Below are positions 1 to 10,955 of a stretch of 64,000 nt of DNA, piece after piece. Origin of the DNA: Muribaculaceae bacterium. Its GTDB lineage: Bacteria; Bacteroidota; Bacteroidia; Bacteroidales; Muribaculaceae. Both the position numbers and the translations under genes were made by a program. The stretch spans positions 1-64,000 of the forward strand of contig JAIDYR010000053.1 of NCBI GenBank assembly GCA_029057985.1. The letters run 5' to 3'. Under the pieces are notes generated by a model. The model did not search any database, was not told the DNA's origin, and worked only from the letters and a program-made list of their open reading frames with translations. The stretch's first letter is position 1, and each line of letters starts with the position of its first letter.

Positions 1-90
1 CCCGGTGCTTAAACGGCCCCGCCCTGGGGCAAAAATATCCTTGACTTTAAAATAAACCCCCGCTCCCGCCCCCCCCCGGGGGCCCCCCCC

Positions 91-150
91 CGCGGGCCTA
101 TCGCATAGCCCCGCTACGCGGTGCTAACTACGGCAACATCGATATTATAA
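91..150 (+). repeat. 60-bp direct repeat, copy 1 (flanks the AAA ATPase segment)
   Basis: CGCGGGCCTATCGCATAGCCCCGCTACGCGG..TAACTACGGCAACATCGATATTATAA matches 2057-2116 with about 2 mismatches. Confidence 0.85.
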
Positions 151-227
151 CCGGGTGCGAAGCGTCGATAACCCCTTCGTTAACATTGTTAACGAAGTTA
201 ATGACCGAGTGCGAAGCGTTAGAGGGT

Positions 228-1580
228 CTATATCAGCACGGGGCCATTCTTACATAGACGATTGTCGAAGAATAGAGAAAAATATACCGGCACATAGCGT
301 ATTTTACCCTTAATCTCAACTTCATTATTATTGGATAATACATATCCGAACCTTATCTTATATTCTTCAGTATCGACAAATCGGCTAATTGCAACATGAC
401 GCTTATAATCCTTTCCGGACTTTACTTCTATTGGCACTACCGAAAGATTTTCAAAATCATCATATAGAAAGTCTACCTCTCCGCGACTACGATTGTCGTA
501 ATAATACAAAATATTATCGTTGGCCGCTAACTGGCATGCAACCGCACACTCATACACCGAACCGAGATTGATACCTGACTCGGAATTTAAAACCGGAATC
601 GGATTATTCCGATATAAAGCAGAGGTAAGAAGTCCGGGGTCGTTATAATATAGCTTGATAAGATTCTTCCGGCTCGTTTCGCTTAGTGGAAATTTAGGAT
701 TGGAGATGGCATTAACCCCCAAAGCAATCCCCGAACTGAGAAGATACTCCATTTCCTCCTCATATTCTGATGCCCGACCACTTTTTTTATCATCTATATC
801 TTTGTATATCACTCGTTTCTTCTTGTTTTCCATATTGGACTGAATCATAGAATAGATTCTTCTTATTTTCAAAGAATGTTCTACATCGTATTTGGCTGCA
901 TCTATTTGATATAAATCTGAAATTGTCTGTTGGATAGATCTGACCTGGTTCAAATCTCGAGTTTCTATAAACTTATTGACTGCCTCTGGAAGACCTCCTA
1001 CCAAGAGATAGCGTTTATAAAGACTCATGATTCGATTATGAATCCCAACCGGCACACTTTTGAGATTATCGAAATGACCACGCAACATTTCTATTCCTTC
1101 ATGTCCAAAATCATTAGCTAAAAGAAATTCTTCAAAATCTAAAGGAAACATTTTTATTATATCTATGCTACCTAACGGCACAGATGAAGACTTTTTTAGA
1201 GTGACACCTAAAAGAGAGCCACTCACCACATATCGATAGCGCCCTTCCTCTCGAAGAAATTTCAACATTGTAAGCAAATGCGGATATTCTTGTATTTCAT
1301 CAAGAAAGATCAAAGTATCGTCGGGACTACCCATTTCTTTTGAAGTGAAGGCGGAGAGGGCCATATAGAAATCATCAGTGGTATGGATATTCTCAAAAAG
1401 TCTTGCACCCTCACTATCATTAATGAGATTTATCTCAACTATATTTTTGAAAAATTTTTCCGCACAATATCTTATAATATATGACTTCCCGATTTGTCGG
1501 GCTCCGGTCACGACAAGCACCTTATCATTGCGCGATACAAAATAATGAGAAATTATCGGTTCAATCTTTCTATATAGCAT
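228..1580 (-). CDS. AAA family ATPase with DUF4143-type C-terminus
   Basis: ORF 450 aa; Walker A VTGARQIGKSY, Walker B TLIFLDEIQEYP, C-terminal EVDFLYDD...PIEVKSGKDYK nuclease-like motif. Confidence 0.85.
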   Translation of the reverse strand: MLYRKIEPIISHYFVSRNDKVLVVTGARQIGKSYIIRYCAEKFFKNIVEINLINDSEGARLFENIHTTDDFYMALSAFTSKEMGSPDDTLIFLDEIQEYPHLLTMLKFLREEGRYRYVVSGSLLGVTLKKSSSVPLGSIDIIKMFPLDFEEFLLANDFGHEGIEMLRGHFDNLKSVPVGIHNRIMSLYKRYLLVGGLPEAVNKFIETRDLNQVRSIQQTISDLYQIDAAKYDVEHSLKIRRIYSMIQSNMENKKKRVIYKDIDDKKSGRASEYEEEMEYLLSSGIALGVNAISNPKFPLSETSRKNLIKLYYNDPGLLTSALYRNNPIPVLNSESGINLGSVYECAVACQLAANDNILYYYDNRSRGEVDFLYDDFENLSVVPIEVKSGKDYKRHVAISRFVDTEEYKIRFGYVLSNNNEVEIKGKIRYVPVYFSLFFDNRLCKNGPVLI

Positions 1581-1613
1581 ATGTTCAGATTATTAAGTAA
1601 GTTACAAAGATTA

Positions 1614-1798
1614 AGAGCCTGCTTACTAAAAACTGTTAAATTATAAATTTGATCGAATTTCAACGGTATAACGCCCATCTTTTGGCCATTTTCAATCTTT
1701 TCATCAGTCGCGATGCCCGCGTCGCTCCTTCTTCAAAAATCGAAACAACCTCAAAATCCGGACATTTTCTCGTTAACATTCTTTAGAAAACCGGCTCT
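1614..1798. mobile_element. MITE-like element, copy 1 (~185 bp)
   Basis: Terminal inverted repeats AGAGCCTGCTTACTAAAAACTGTTAA / GTTAACATTCTTTAGAAAACCGGCTCT; closely similar to 17041-17226. Confidence 0.75.
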
Positions 1799-1816
1799 AA
1801 ACGATATTAGTGATTG

Positions 1817-1947
1817 AAATTACACTTTTTCAGTCTTTTCTTACCTGCAAATTTACACTTTTCACTCCTAAATAACAAGTAAAATTTACACTTTTCAATC
1901 CAAAACAACACGTAAAATTTACACTTTTCAATCCCGATGTGATACTT
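1817..1947. repeat. 33-bp tandem repeat, about 4 units
   Basis: AAATTTACACTTTTCAATCC-type units start at 1817, 1849, 1882 and 1915 (period 32/33/33). Confidence 0.85.
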
Positions 1948-2056
1948 CAGCTTGGTAATTCGTCGATTCCTCTACGATTATAGCCCGCGCTACGCGGGGC
2001 AGGATATAGTCTTGGATAAATATTACCCGCGTCGATGCCTGCTCTGCGGGCATCGA

Positions 2057-2116
2057 CGCGGGCCTATCGCATAGCCCCGCTACGCGGGGATAACTACGGC
2101 AACATCGATATTATAA
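2057..2116 (+). repeat. 60-bp direct repeat, copy 2
   Basis: About 58/60 identical to 91-150. Confidence 0.85.
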
Positions 2117-2176
2117 TCAGGCGCATTGCTCAGTACCCGGGCGCATTGCGCCATAACCGGATGCATTGCGCTGATA

Positions 2177-2210
2177 ATAAATTAAGTTTCGCCTGCGAAA
2201 CTTAATTTAT
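2177..2210. terminator. Palindrome ATAAATTAAGTTTCGC-CT-GCGAAACTTAATTTAT at the prfB 3' end
   Basis: Perfect 16-bp inverted repeat; contains the prfB stop codon (2207-2209). Confidence 0.7.
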
Positions 2211-3319
2211 GATTCGGCTGCAAATTCCATCAGATAGGCTTTGATGAATTCGTCGATCTCGCCATCCATTACGGCATTGACGTCGGATGTCTGATGATTG
2301 GTGCGGTGATCTTTAACGCGACGGTCGTCGAAGACATAGGAGCGTATCTGACTGCCCCATTCTATCTTTTTCTTGCCGGCCTCTATCTTCGCCTGCTCTT
2401 CCATACGATGCGCAAGTTCTTTCTCGTAAAGAATCGACCGGAGATGACGCAGCGCGTTCTCTTTATTCTTCGGTTGGTCGCGGGTCTCAGTGTTTTCAAT
2501 CAGGATCTCTTCTTCTTCACCGGTATAGGGATCCTTGAACTGATATCTAAGTCTGACGCCGGACTCCACCTTATTGACGTTCTGACCGCCGGCACCCCCC
2601 GAACGGAAAGTATCCCAGCTGATAAGAGCGGGCTGGATATTGACTTCAATTGTGTCGTCTACAAGAGGCGTGACGAAGACCGATGCGAAACTCGTCATGC
2701 GCTTCCCTTGGGCGTTATAGGGAGAGACGCGCACCAGGCGATGGACGCCATTTTCCGATTTCAGGTAGCCATAGGCGTAATCACCCTCAATGTTGATTGT
2801 CACTGACTTGATGCCGGCATCGTCTCCTTCGAGAAGATTGGCGATAGTAGTCTTATATCCGTGGCGCTCTCCATAACGGAGGTATAGGCGCATCAGCATC
2901 TGGGCCCAGTCCTGGGCTTCAGTGCCCCCGGCGCCTGCGTTGATCTTCAGCACGACTCCGAGTTTGTCTTCTTCCCGGCGGAGCATATTGCGGAGTTCAA
3001 GACTCTCAATATCCTTTAGCACTGCCTCGTATTGAGCGTCAACTTCGTCTTCTGTGACAAGGCCTTCCTTTACGAAATCAAAGGCAAGATTGAGTTCGTC
3101 GACTTGCTTGGAGAGTGCCTCGTAGGATTCGATCCAGAATCGAATGTCCTTGATTTTCTTCATCTGTGCCTCGGCGGCCTCCCGATGTTCCCAGAAATCG
3201 GGCACGTGGGTGCGCAATTCCTCTTCCTCGACTTCAATCTTCTTGCTGTCGATATCGAGATATTTCTTAAGGGCTTCACAACGCCCTGCGAGTTCTTTGA
3301 CTTGATCTTGAGTTACCAT
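2207..3319 (-). CDS. prfB: Peptide chain release factor 2
   Basis: 370 aa; GGQ motif SGGAGGQNVNKVESGVRLR and RF2 N-terminal region; continuous frame without the programmed frameshift stop. Confidence 0.95.
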   Translation of the reverse strand: MVTQDQVKELAGRCEALKKYLDIDSKKIEVEEEELRTHVPDFWEHREAAEAQMKKIKDIRFWIESYEALSKQVDELNLAFDFVKEGLVTEDEVDAQYEAVLKDIESLELRNMLRREEDKLGVVLKINAGAGGTEAQDWAQMLMRLYLRYGERHGYKTTIANLLEGDDAGIKSVTINIEGDYAYGYLKSENGVHRLVRVSPYNAQGKRMTSFASVFVTPLVDDTIEVNIQPALISWDTFRSGGAGGQNVNKVESGVRLRYQFKDPYTGEEEEILIENTETRDQPKNKENALRHLRSILYEKELAHRMEEQAKIEAGKKKIEWGSQIRSYVFDDRRVKDHRTNHQTSDVNAVMDGEIDEFIKAYLMEFAAES

Positions 3320-3439
3320 TTTATTAACTTCGTTAACTGCGTTAACTATCCGGTTATTTGGTTATGCGGTTATTAGGCTCTTATACCGAGACCTGAAGAG
3401 AATTTAACTGCTCTGTTATTCGGTTATTTTTAGATTTCG

Positions 3440-5782
3440 CTACTTACGCGATCCACGCTTTGCGCGCGGAGCGGCATCCTGGGCGGCCATCAGCTCACGA
3501 ATCTCATCGACTGTCAGCTCCATGGGATCTTTGGTCTTGGGAATCTTGTAGTTTACTGCTTTTTTAGCTCCCTCGGGCTTATAGGCGAAGTATGGACCGA
3601 AGCGACCGTTGAGCAACGACAATCCGGGAATCTCGGGATAATCCTTCAGATGATTGGCGGCATCTTTTGCACGCTTGGCCTTAATCAATTCTATGGCTTC
3701 TTCGAGCGTGATTGTCTCGGGGGTCATCTCTTTGGGAATTGAGACAAACGAACCTGCATGGCGAACATAAGGACCGAAACGCCCTACTGCCGCTACTACC
3801 GTCTTATCTTCAAAATCTCCGAGTGTGCGCGGCAGATCGAAAAGTTTAAGAGCTTCTTCCAGAGTAAGCGTCGAGATGCTCTGTCCGGAAGCGAGCGATG
3901 CGAAGAGGGGTTTCTCCTCATCGGAGGCTTCACCAATCTGCACTACCGGACCAAACCTACCGATTTTTACCGCAACCTGACGTCCTGTCTTTGGATCGAC
4001 ACCGAGGCGTCGCTCGCCGACCTTATGATCCATGCGGAGGTCATTGATCTTCTCGATCTCCGGATGGAAACCGTCGTAAAAATCCTTTATCTCGTTTTTC
4101 CATCCGAGTTTGCCTTCCGCGATCTCATCGAATTTCTCTTCGATGCGGGCCGTGAAGTTATAATCAAGTATATCGGGGAAGTACTCTGTAAGGAAGTCGT
4201 TGACTATCATGCCGACATCGGTCGGGACAAGCCGACCCTTGTCGGATCCGGCCGTCTCCGTCATGGTCTGACGGGATATCTTTCCGTCGCTGAGAGTCAG
4301 GACGCTATAGTTACGCTTTTCCCCCTCGCTTTCTCCGCGCTTGATATAGTCGCGGTGCTGAATCGTGGAGATTGTCGGAGCGTAAGTCGACGGACGCCCG
4401 ATTCCCAGGTCCTCCATTTTCTTTACAAGCGTAGCCTCAGAATAGCGGGCCGGAGGAGCGGAGAATCGCTCGGTAGCCACGACGGATTCGACCCCAAGGT
4501 ATTGACCTTGGGCCAGAGGAGGCAAAAGACCTGAATCGGCATTGGATTCAGCGTTCTGATAAACCCTCATAAAACCATCGAATTTGACAACTTCGCCTTC
4601 AGCACGGAAGTTCTCATCAATCCCTTCGGCTTCAATATCTACAAGAGTCTTCTCGAGTCGGGCATCGGCCATCTGGGAAGCGAGAGTGCGATTACGGATA
4701 AGAGTATAAAGTCGCTTTTCCTGGTCGGTGCCGGGGACTGTCACCTTGTCGATATATGTTGGGCGGATTGCTTCGTGGGCTTCCTGCGCTCCTTTGGAAT
4801 GAGTATGGTATTTGCGCAGTTTATAGTAGTCATTGCCGTATTTGGATTTAACCTCGGCTGATATATCGCGCAAAGCAAGATCGGAGAGATTGAGCGAATC
4901 GGTACGCATATACGTGATATGTCCATCTTCGTAAAGCCTCTGCGCGAGCATCATGGTCTGGTTGACGCTGAAGCCCAGACGCCGCGAGGCTTCCTGCTGA
5001 AGCGTGGAGGTCGTGAAAGGAGGCTGGGGAGAGCGGGTCAAAGGATGGACTTTTACGTCGGCTACTTTGAATGATTCCTCCCCATTAACGGCAATTTTAC
5101 GGCTTATGGAGTCGAGCAATGCGCGAGCGGAGGCTTCATCAGGCATACGGCGCGAGGCCTCGGCCTTTATCTCTTCATGACCGGGGAGAGTGAAGAAGCG
5201 GGCCGTCACGCGGAAATAGGGTTCGGATGTGAAGGCATTGATCTCTTTCTCTCTCTCACAGATCAGCCGGACGGCAACGCTCTGCACACGTCCTGCCGAG
5301 AGTGCGGGCTTGATCTTGCGCCATAACACAGGCGACAGTTCGAAGCCGACAATGCGGTCGAGCACGCGGCGGGCCTGCTGGGCGTTGACGCGGTCGATAT
5401 CTATTCCGCGTGGATTCTCTATGGCAGCGAGAATCGCGGGTTTTGTGATCTCGTGGAAGACGATGCGGCGGGTATTTTCCGGCTTCAGTCCGAGCACTTC
5501 CGACAGATGCCAGGCAATAGCTTCTCCTTCGCGGTCTTCATCGGAAGCGAGCCATACTGTCTCAGCCTCCTTGGCGGCCTTCTTGAGAGTTCGGACCAGA
5601 TCCTTCTTATCGTCGGGGATTTCATACGCGGGATATTGATCAGCCTCTTGATCGGGGCGAATCTCGCGTTTGCTTAGATCGCGGATATGACCGTACGAGG
5701 ACAGGACTTTATAGTCCTTCCCGAGAAACTTCTCAATGGTCTTTGCCTTTGCGGGAGACTCTACGATGACAAGATTTTTCAT
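3440..5782 (-). CDS. topA: DNA topoisomerase I
   Basis: 780 aa; MKNLVIVESPAKAKTIEKFLG, YMRTDS active-site motif, C-terminal GRFGPY repeats. Confidence 0.97.
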   Translation of the reverse strand: MKNLVIVESPAKAKTIEKFLGKDYKVLSSYGHIRDLSKREIRPDQEADQYPAYEIPDDKKDLVRTLKKAAKEAETVWLASDEDREGEAIAWHLSEVLGLKPENTRRIVFHEITKPAILAAIENPRGIDIDRVNAQQARRVLDRIVGFELSPVLWRKIKPALSAGRVQSVAVRLICEREKEINAFTSEPYFRVTARFFTLPGHEEIKAEASRRMPDEASARALLDSISRKIAVNGEESFKVADVKVHPLTRSPQPPFTTSTLQQEASRRLGFSVNQTMMLAQRLYEDGHITYMRTDSLNLSDLALRDISAEVKSKYGNDYYKLRKYHTHSKGAQEAHEAIRPTYIDKVTVPGTDQEKRLYTLIRNRTLASQMADARLEKTLVDIEAEGIDENFRAEGEVVKFDGFMRVYQNAESNADSGLLPPLAQGQYLGVESVVATERFSAPPARYSEATLVKKMEDLGIGRPSTYAPTISTIQHRDYIKRGESEGEKRNYSVLTLSDGKISRQTMTETAGSDKGRLVPTDVGMIVNDFLTEYFPDILDYNFTARIEEKFDEIAEGKLGWKNEIKDFYDGFHPEIEKINDLRMDHKVGERRLGVDPKTGRQVAVKIGRFGPVVQIGEASDEEKPLFASLASGQSISTLTLEEALKLFDLPRTLGDFEDKTVVAAVGRFGPYVRHAGSFVSIPKEMTPETITLEEAIELIKAKRAKDAANHLKDYPEIPGLSLLNGRFGPYFAYKPEGAKKAVNYKIPKTKDPMELTVDEIRELMAAQDAAPRAKRGSRK

Positions 5783-5962
5783 AAGAGAGTATGAAGAATT
5801 GACGCCTTTTAAAATCGAAGACGCTTGATTTCGGGCGCAAAATTACAAAATTTTTTGATAATCTAACAATTTGCACCTTAATAATGTTAAATACTCCCCT
5901 TAAAACAGCATCTTTTACTCTCTGCACAAAATGTTTTGAGGGGAAATTTTCAGGTTTATCTG

Positions 5963-5993
5963 TTGGGAATGTCAAAAATTTATGTTAAATTTG
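5963..5993 (+). promoter_or_regulatory. Putative Bacteroidetes promoter of gyrB (TTG-N20-TAAATTTG)
   Basis: -7 TAAATTTG at 5986-5993, TTG at 5963-5965. Confidence 0.5.
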
Positions 5994-6055
5994 CATTATA
6001 TATGCGCTTGACTCAACGCGCGCTTTTATTCGCGTGTCGGCCATAAAGATTTTGA

Positions 6056-8131
<2,076 letters not shown>

Positions 8132-8136
8132 CCGAT

Positions 8137-9408
8137 ATGACCCGAACAACCCGATTCCTTCTTACACTTGCCGCCGGATCAGCCGCTATCGGAGCTGCTG
8201 CGGCGCCTCCTCATCATCATGAGCCGACTCATTCAGCGGAGCTCAAAGAGAGTGCCCATAAGGCCTTCACGGAAAATGCTCCCGATGGCTATAAGGATGC
8301 AGTGCCCCACTTTGCAGTTTTCGGCAAGAAAGATCAATTCTACCTCGGCATCGGCGGCCAGTTGAAGGTGACTCTCGGTGAAGATTGGGGCGCACCGCTC
8401 GATAATCCTAATGAATTCATCACTTCCGATATTTCCGAGGCTGCACCCGGCAACCGGAATAAATTTCTGATCTCCGCCATGCAGTCGATGATCTATCTGA
8501 ATTTCGTCGGACTTCCCAACACCGAGAATCAGATCGGGGCATTCCTCGGCATGAATTTCCTGAATGACTATGTTCCGGTGCTGCAATATGCCTATCTGAA
8601 ATGGAGAGGACTGAAAGCCGGATATGATTATACCACATTCTCTGATAACGGGGCCGTGCCCCCGACGATTGATTACGAAGGACCGAATGCAAGCACTGCT
8701 TTCCCAACTCCGATGATCAGTTACACTTATAGTTTTGGCAAGCAAAAGGCCTGGAGCGCCACTCTCGGCCTCGAATTGCCGCAGTATTCGATTACTCCTG
8801 ATAAATTTACAAGTTCCATAAGTCAGGGCGTACCCGATATTCCAATCGCTCTGAAGTATTCATGGAATAAGCAACAAGACTGGATTCGAGCTTCAGCAGT
8901 GGTGAGAAATCTGATATATCGTAATGACATTATTGAAAAGAATGTAGATATTGTCGGGTGGGGCATCGAAATAAGCGGCACGTCGGAGATAGCACCCGGT
9001 CTCCGAGGTTTTTGGCAAGGAGTTTATGGTCATGGTATAGACTCCTATATTCAAGACCTCAACGGACTGAATATGGATCTTACCCCTTGCGGATCCTTGA
9101 TTCCGCTTAAAGCTTCAAAAGCCTGGGGAGCCTTCGGAGGATTGCAGTATGACTTCACTGACGATGTCTATTCTTCAATCAGTTATTCCCATGTACGCAA
9201 TTATGCGAAGCCCTGGGCCTCAGGATTGAGTGAAACTGAATGGGGCGGACAATACAGATATGCCCAGTATGCCGTAGCCAATGTCTTCTGGAATGTCAAT
9301 ACAATTCTGACTACAGGACTGGAATATATCTATGGCCGCCGCGTAAACAATGACGGCACCCAGGCTCACACTAACCGGATGCAGGCAATGGTGCAACTGA
9401 CATTCTAA
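8137..9408 (+). CDS. Outer-membrane porin-like beta-barrel protein (DcaP-like)
   Basis: Signal peptide, then aromatic/amphipathic beta-barrel repeats ending in a terminal phenylalanine (VQLTF). Confidence 0.6.
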   Translation: MTRTTRFLLTLAAGSAAIGAAAAPPHHHEPTHSAELKESAHKAFTENAPDGYKDAVPHFAVFGKKDQFYLGIGGQLKVTLGEDWGAPLDNPNEFITSDISEAAPGNRNKFLISAMQSMIYLNFVGLPNTENQIGAFLGMNFLNDYVPVLQYAYLKWRGLKAGYDYTTFSDNGAVPPTIDYEGPNASTAFPTPMISYTYSFGKQKAWSATLGLELPQYSITPDKFTSSISQGVPDIPIALKYSWNKQQDWIRASAVVRNLIYRNDIIEKNVDIVGWGIEISGTSEIAPGLRGFWQGVYGHGIDSYIQDLNGLNMDLTPCGSLIPLKASKAWGAFGGLQYDFTDDVYSSISYSHVRNYAKPWASGLSETEWGGQYRYAQYAVANVFWNVNTILTTGLEYIYGRRVNNDGTQAHTNRMQAMVQLTF

Positions 9409-9441
9409 AAAATCCTGATTCTCAAGGAATCAGGATTTTTT
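9407..9441. terminator. Bidirectional hairpin terminator
   Basis: AAAAAATCCTGATTC-TCAAG-GAATCAGGATTTTTT between convergent genes; includes the esterase stop codon. Confidence 0.9.
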
Positions 9442-10900
9442 TGTCGTATAGGAAATATATCCCTGCCGGAAGATTGCCGATTACATTCAATCCCCGAAAC
9501 AGGCGTAATCTCCGCTGTAATCCCTCGAGGGAATACAGCGGAATTTCCATATCTTTCTCTGACTCAATCTGCAGCATCCCTCCCCTTACGAAAATTTTCA
9601 GGCCCGATGAATCTACTATTTCCGATATCCCCGAGGTTATGTTTTTCAACGGCCCGCTGAAATCATATACCATATCAGGCTTGAAATCCAGGTCCTTAGT
9701 CTGACTGCTCCCGTTATTGAATATGATATTGGCAGGAGCTACCTTATGGGAGAATTTGATTTCCCAGGCTTTTCCACCTTCATATTCTATTTCTGTCATT
9801 GCCTTACCGGGCCATGCTCCTAACTGGAGCACTCCCGGAGCCCATGCGAATGCATTGACCTTGCTCCAGGGCTTTGAGGCATCCTGAAATATTACATGAA
9901 AAGCTTGAAGTTCGGGCACTTCGGGAATATATGGATTATCATCGGAATGGAGTATGAAATGCAGGGGAACATCGACGCGGAGAGCCCAATAGATTTCATT
10001 ATGAGAAGCGCCCTCATCAGTCATGCAAAGGAAATTGCCGGAGTCTTCAGTATACCCCTTTGAGCGCACCAGATCTCTCGCCTGCCGCTCCCAATTCTCA
10101 TAAGAGGAGTCAAGATCTATAGTTCCCCGGTCAAGATAGAGGCGATGGGAAGCGGGATCAGGGAGATGATCAGCTATATAAGCGAGCATCGCGTTTGGGA
10201 AAATAGTATTATCGTAATCGAAGTTGCCGATCCAATGGGTAGAGAGGCATGCGGCGCAGCCGAAGACCTGAGGATACTCACACATAGCATATAGGGAAGC
10301 GAGGCCACCCATGCTTGAGCCCATGATGGAAGTTGAACCGCAATCGGGGAGCGTCCGGAATAATCGGTCGATTTCCGGCTTGAGTGTATTCACCAGAAAA
10401 GCCAGATATTCATCCGCATAGAATTTATTTCCGGTAAGTTCCCACATTCCTGAAGCATCCCTGTCATCTTCACTGATATACTCCATGACGGGCCTCTCTG
10501 GGATGTAATCCGACGGCCGGAACGTAGCGCGATTATGAATCCCGACTACTATCGGAGCGTTGACGATATCCCGTCCGATGAGTTTTTCGAGAGTGGCATC
10601 TATCTCCCAGGCCGCCCCTGCAAAGGATAGAGCGGGATCAAAGAGATTCTGCCCGTCATGCATATAAATGACCGGGAAATGCTTATGAGCATCAGATTCA
10701 TAGGCAGGAGGCAACCAGATATCGACCGTAAGGTAACCCTTGAGTTCATCTGAATATATACGGCAATGACGCATCTGGCCAAATGTGACTGCCGGAACCT
10801 TACCGTAAGAAGCATCCAGCTGCAATTCTCCGGCTTGGAGAGTTCCTAACCCGAAAATCAACCCCAAAAATATAATGGATAGAGATTTTAAAATATTCAT
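9422..10900 (-). CDS. Secreted esterase-like alpha/beta hydrolase (Esterase_D type) with C-terminal starch-binding-like and T9SS-like tail
   Basis: YMHDGQNLFDP, GSSMGGLASLY nucleophile elbow; C-terminal YSLEGLQRRLRLFRGLNVIGNLPAGIYFLYDKKILIP. Confidence 0.8.
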   Translation of the reverse strand: MNILKSLSIIFLGLIFGLGTLQAGELQLDASYGKVPAVTFGQMRHCRIYSDELKGYLTVDIWLPPAYESDAHKHFPVIYMHDGQNLFDPALSFAGAAWEIDATLEKLIGRDIVNAPIVVGIHNRATFRPSDYIPERPVMEYISEDDRDASGMWELTGNKFYADEYLAFLVNTLKPEIDRLFRTLPDCGSTSIMGSSMGGLASLYAMCEYPQVFGCAACLSTHWIGNFDYDNTIFPNAMLAYIADHLPDPASHRLYLDRGTIDLDSSYENWERQARDLVRSKGYTEDSGNFLCMTDEGASHNEIYWALRVDVPLHFILHSDDNPYIPEVPELQAFHVIFQDASKPWSKVNAFAWAPGVLQLGAWPGKAMTEIEYEGGKAWEIKFSHKVAPANIIFNNGSSQTKDLDFKPDMVYDFSGPLKNITSGISEIVDSSGLKIFVRGGMLQIESEKDMEIPLYSLEGLQRRLRLFRGLNVIGNLPAGIYFLYDKKILIP

Positions 10901-10955
10901 ATATTATGAAAAACTAAAAACACTTATAATTATTGCACCAATTTATTGCATACGG

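Noticed and set aside
1-90. Extreme C/G homopolymer stretch (cccccccccgggggcccccccccgcggg)
   Set aside because: At the very window edge and unlike the rest of the sequence; most likely a contig-end or assembly artefact, not biology.
1817-1947. 33-bp repeat array considered as a CRISPR array
   Set aside because: Whole units repeat without unique spacers, and no cas genes are present; it is a tandem repeat.
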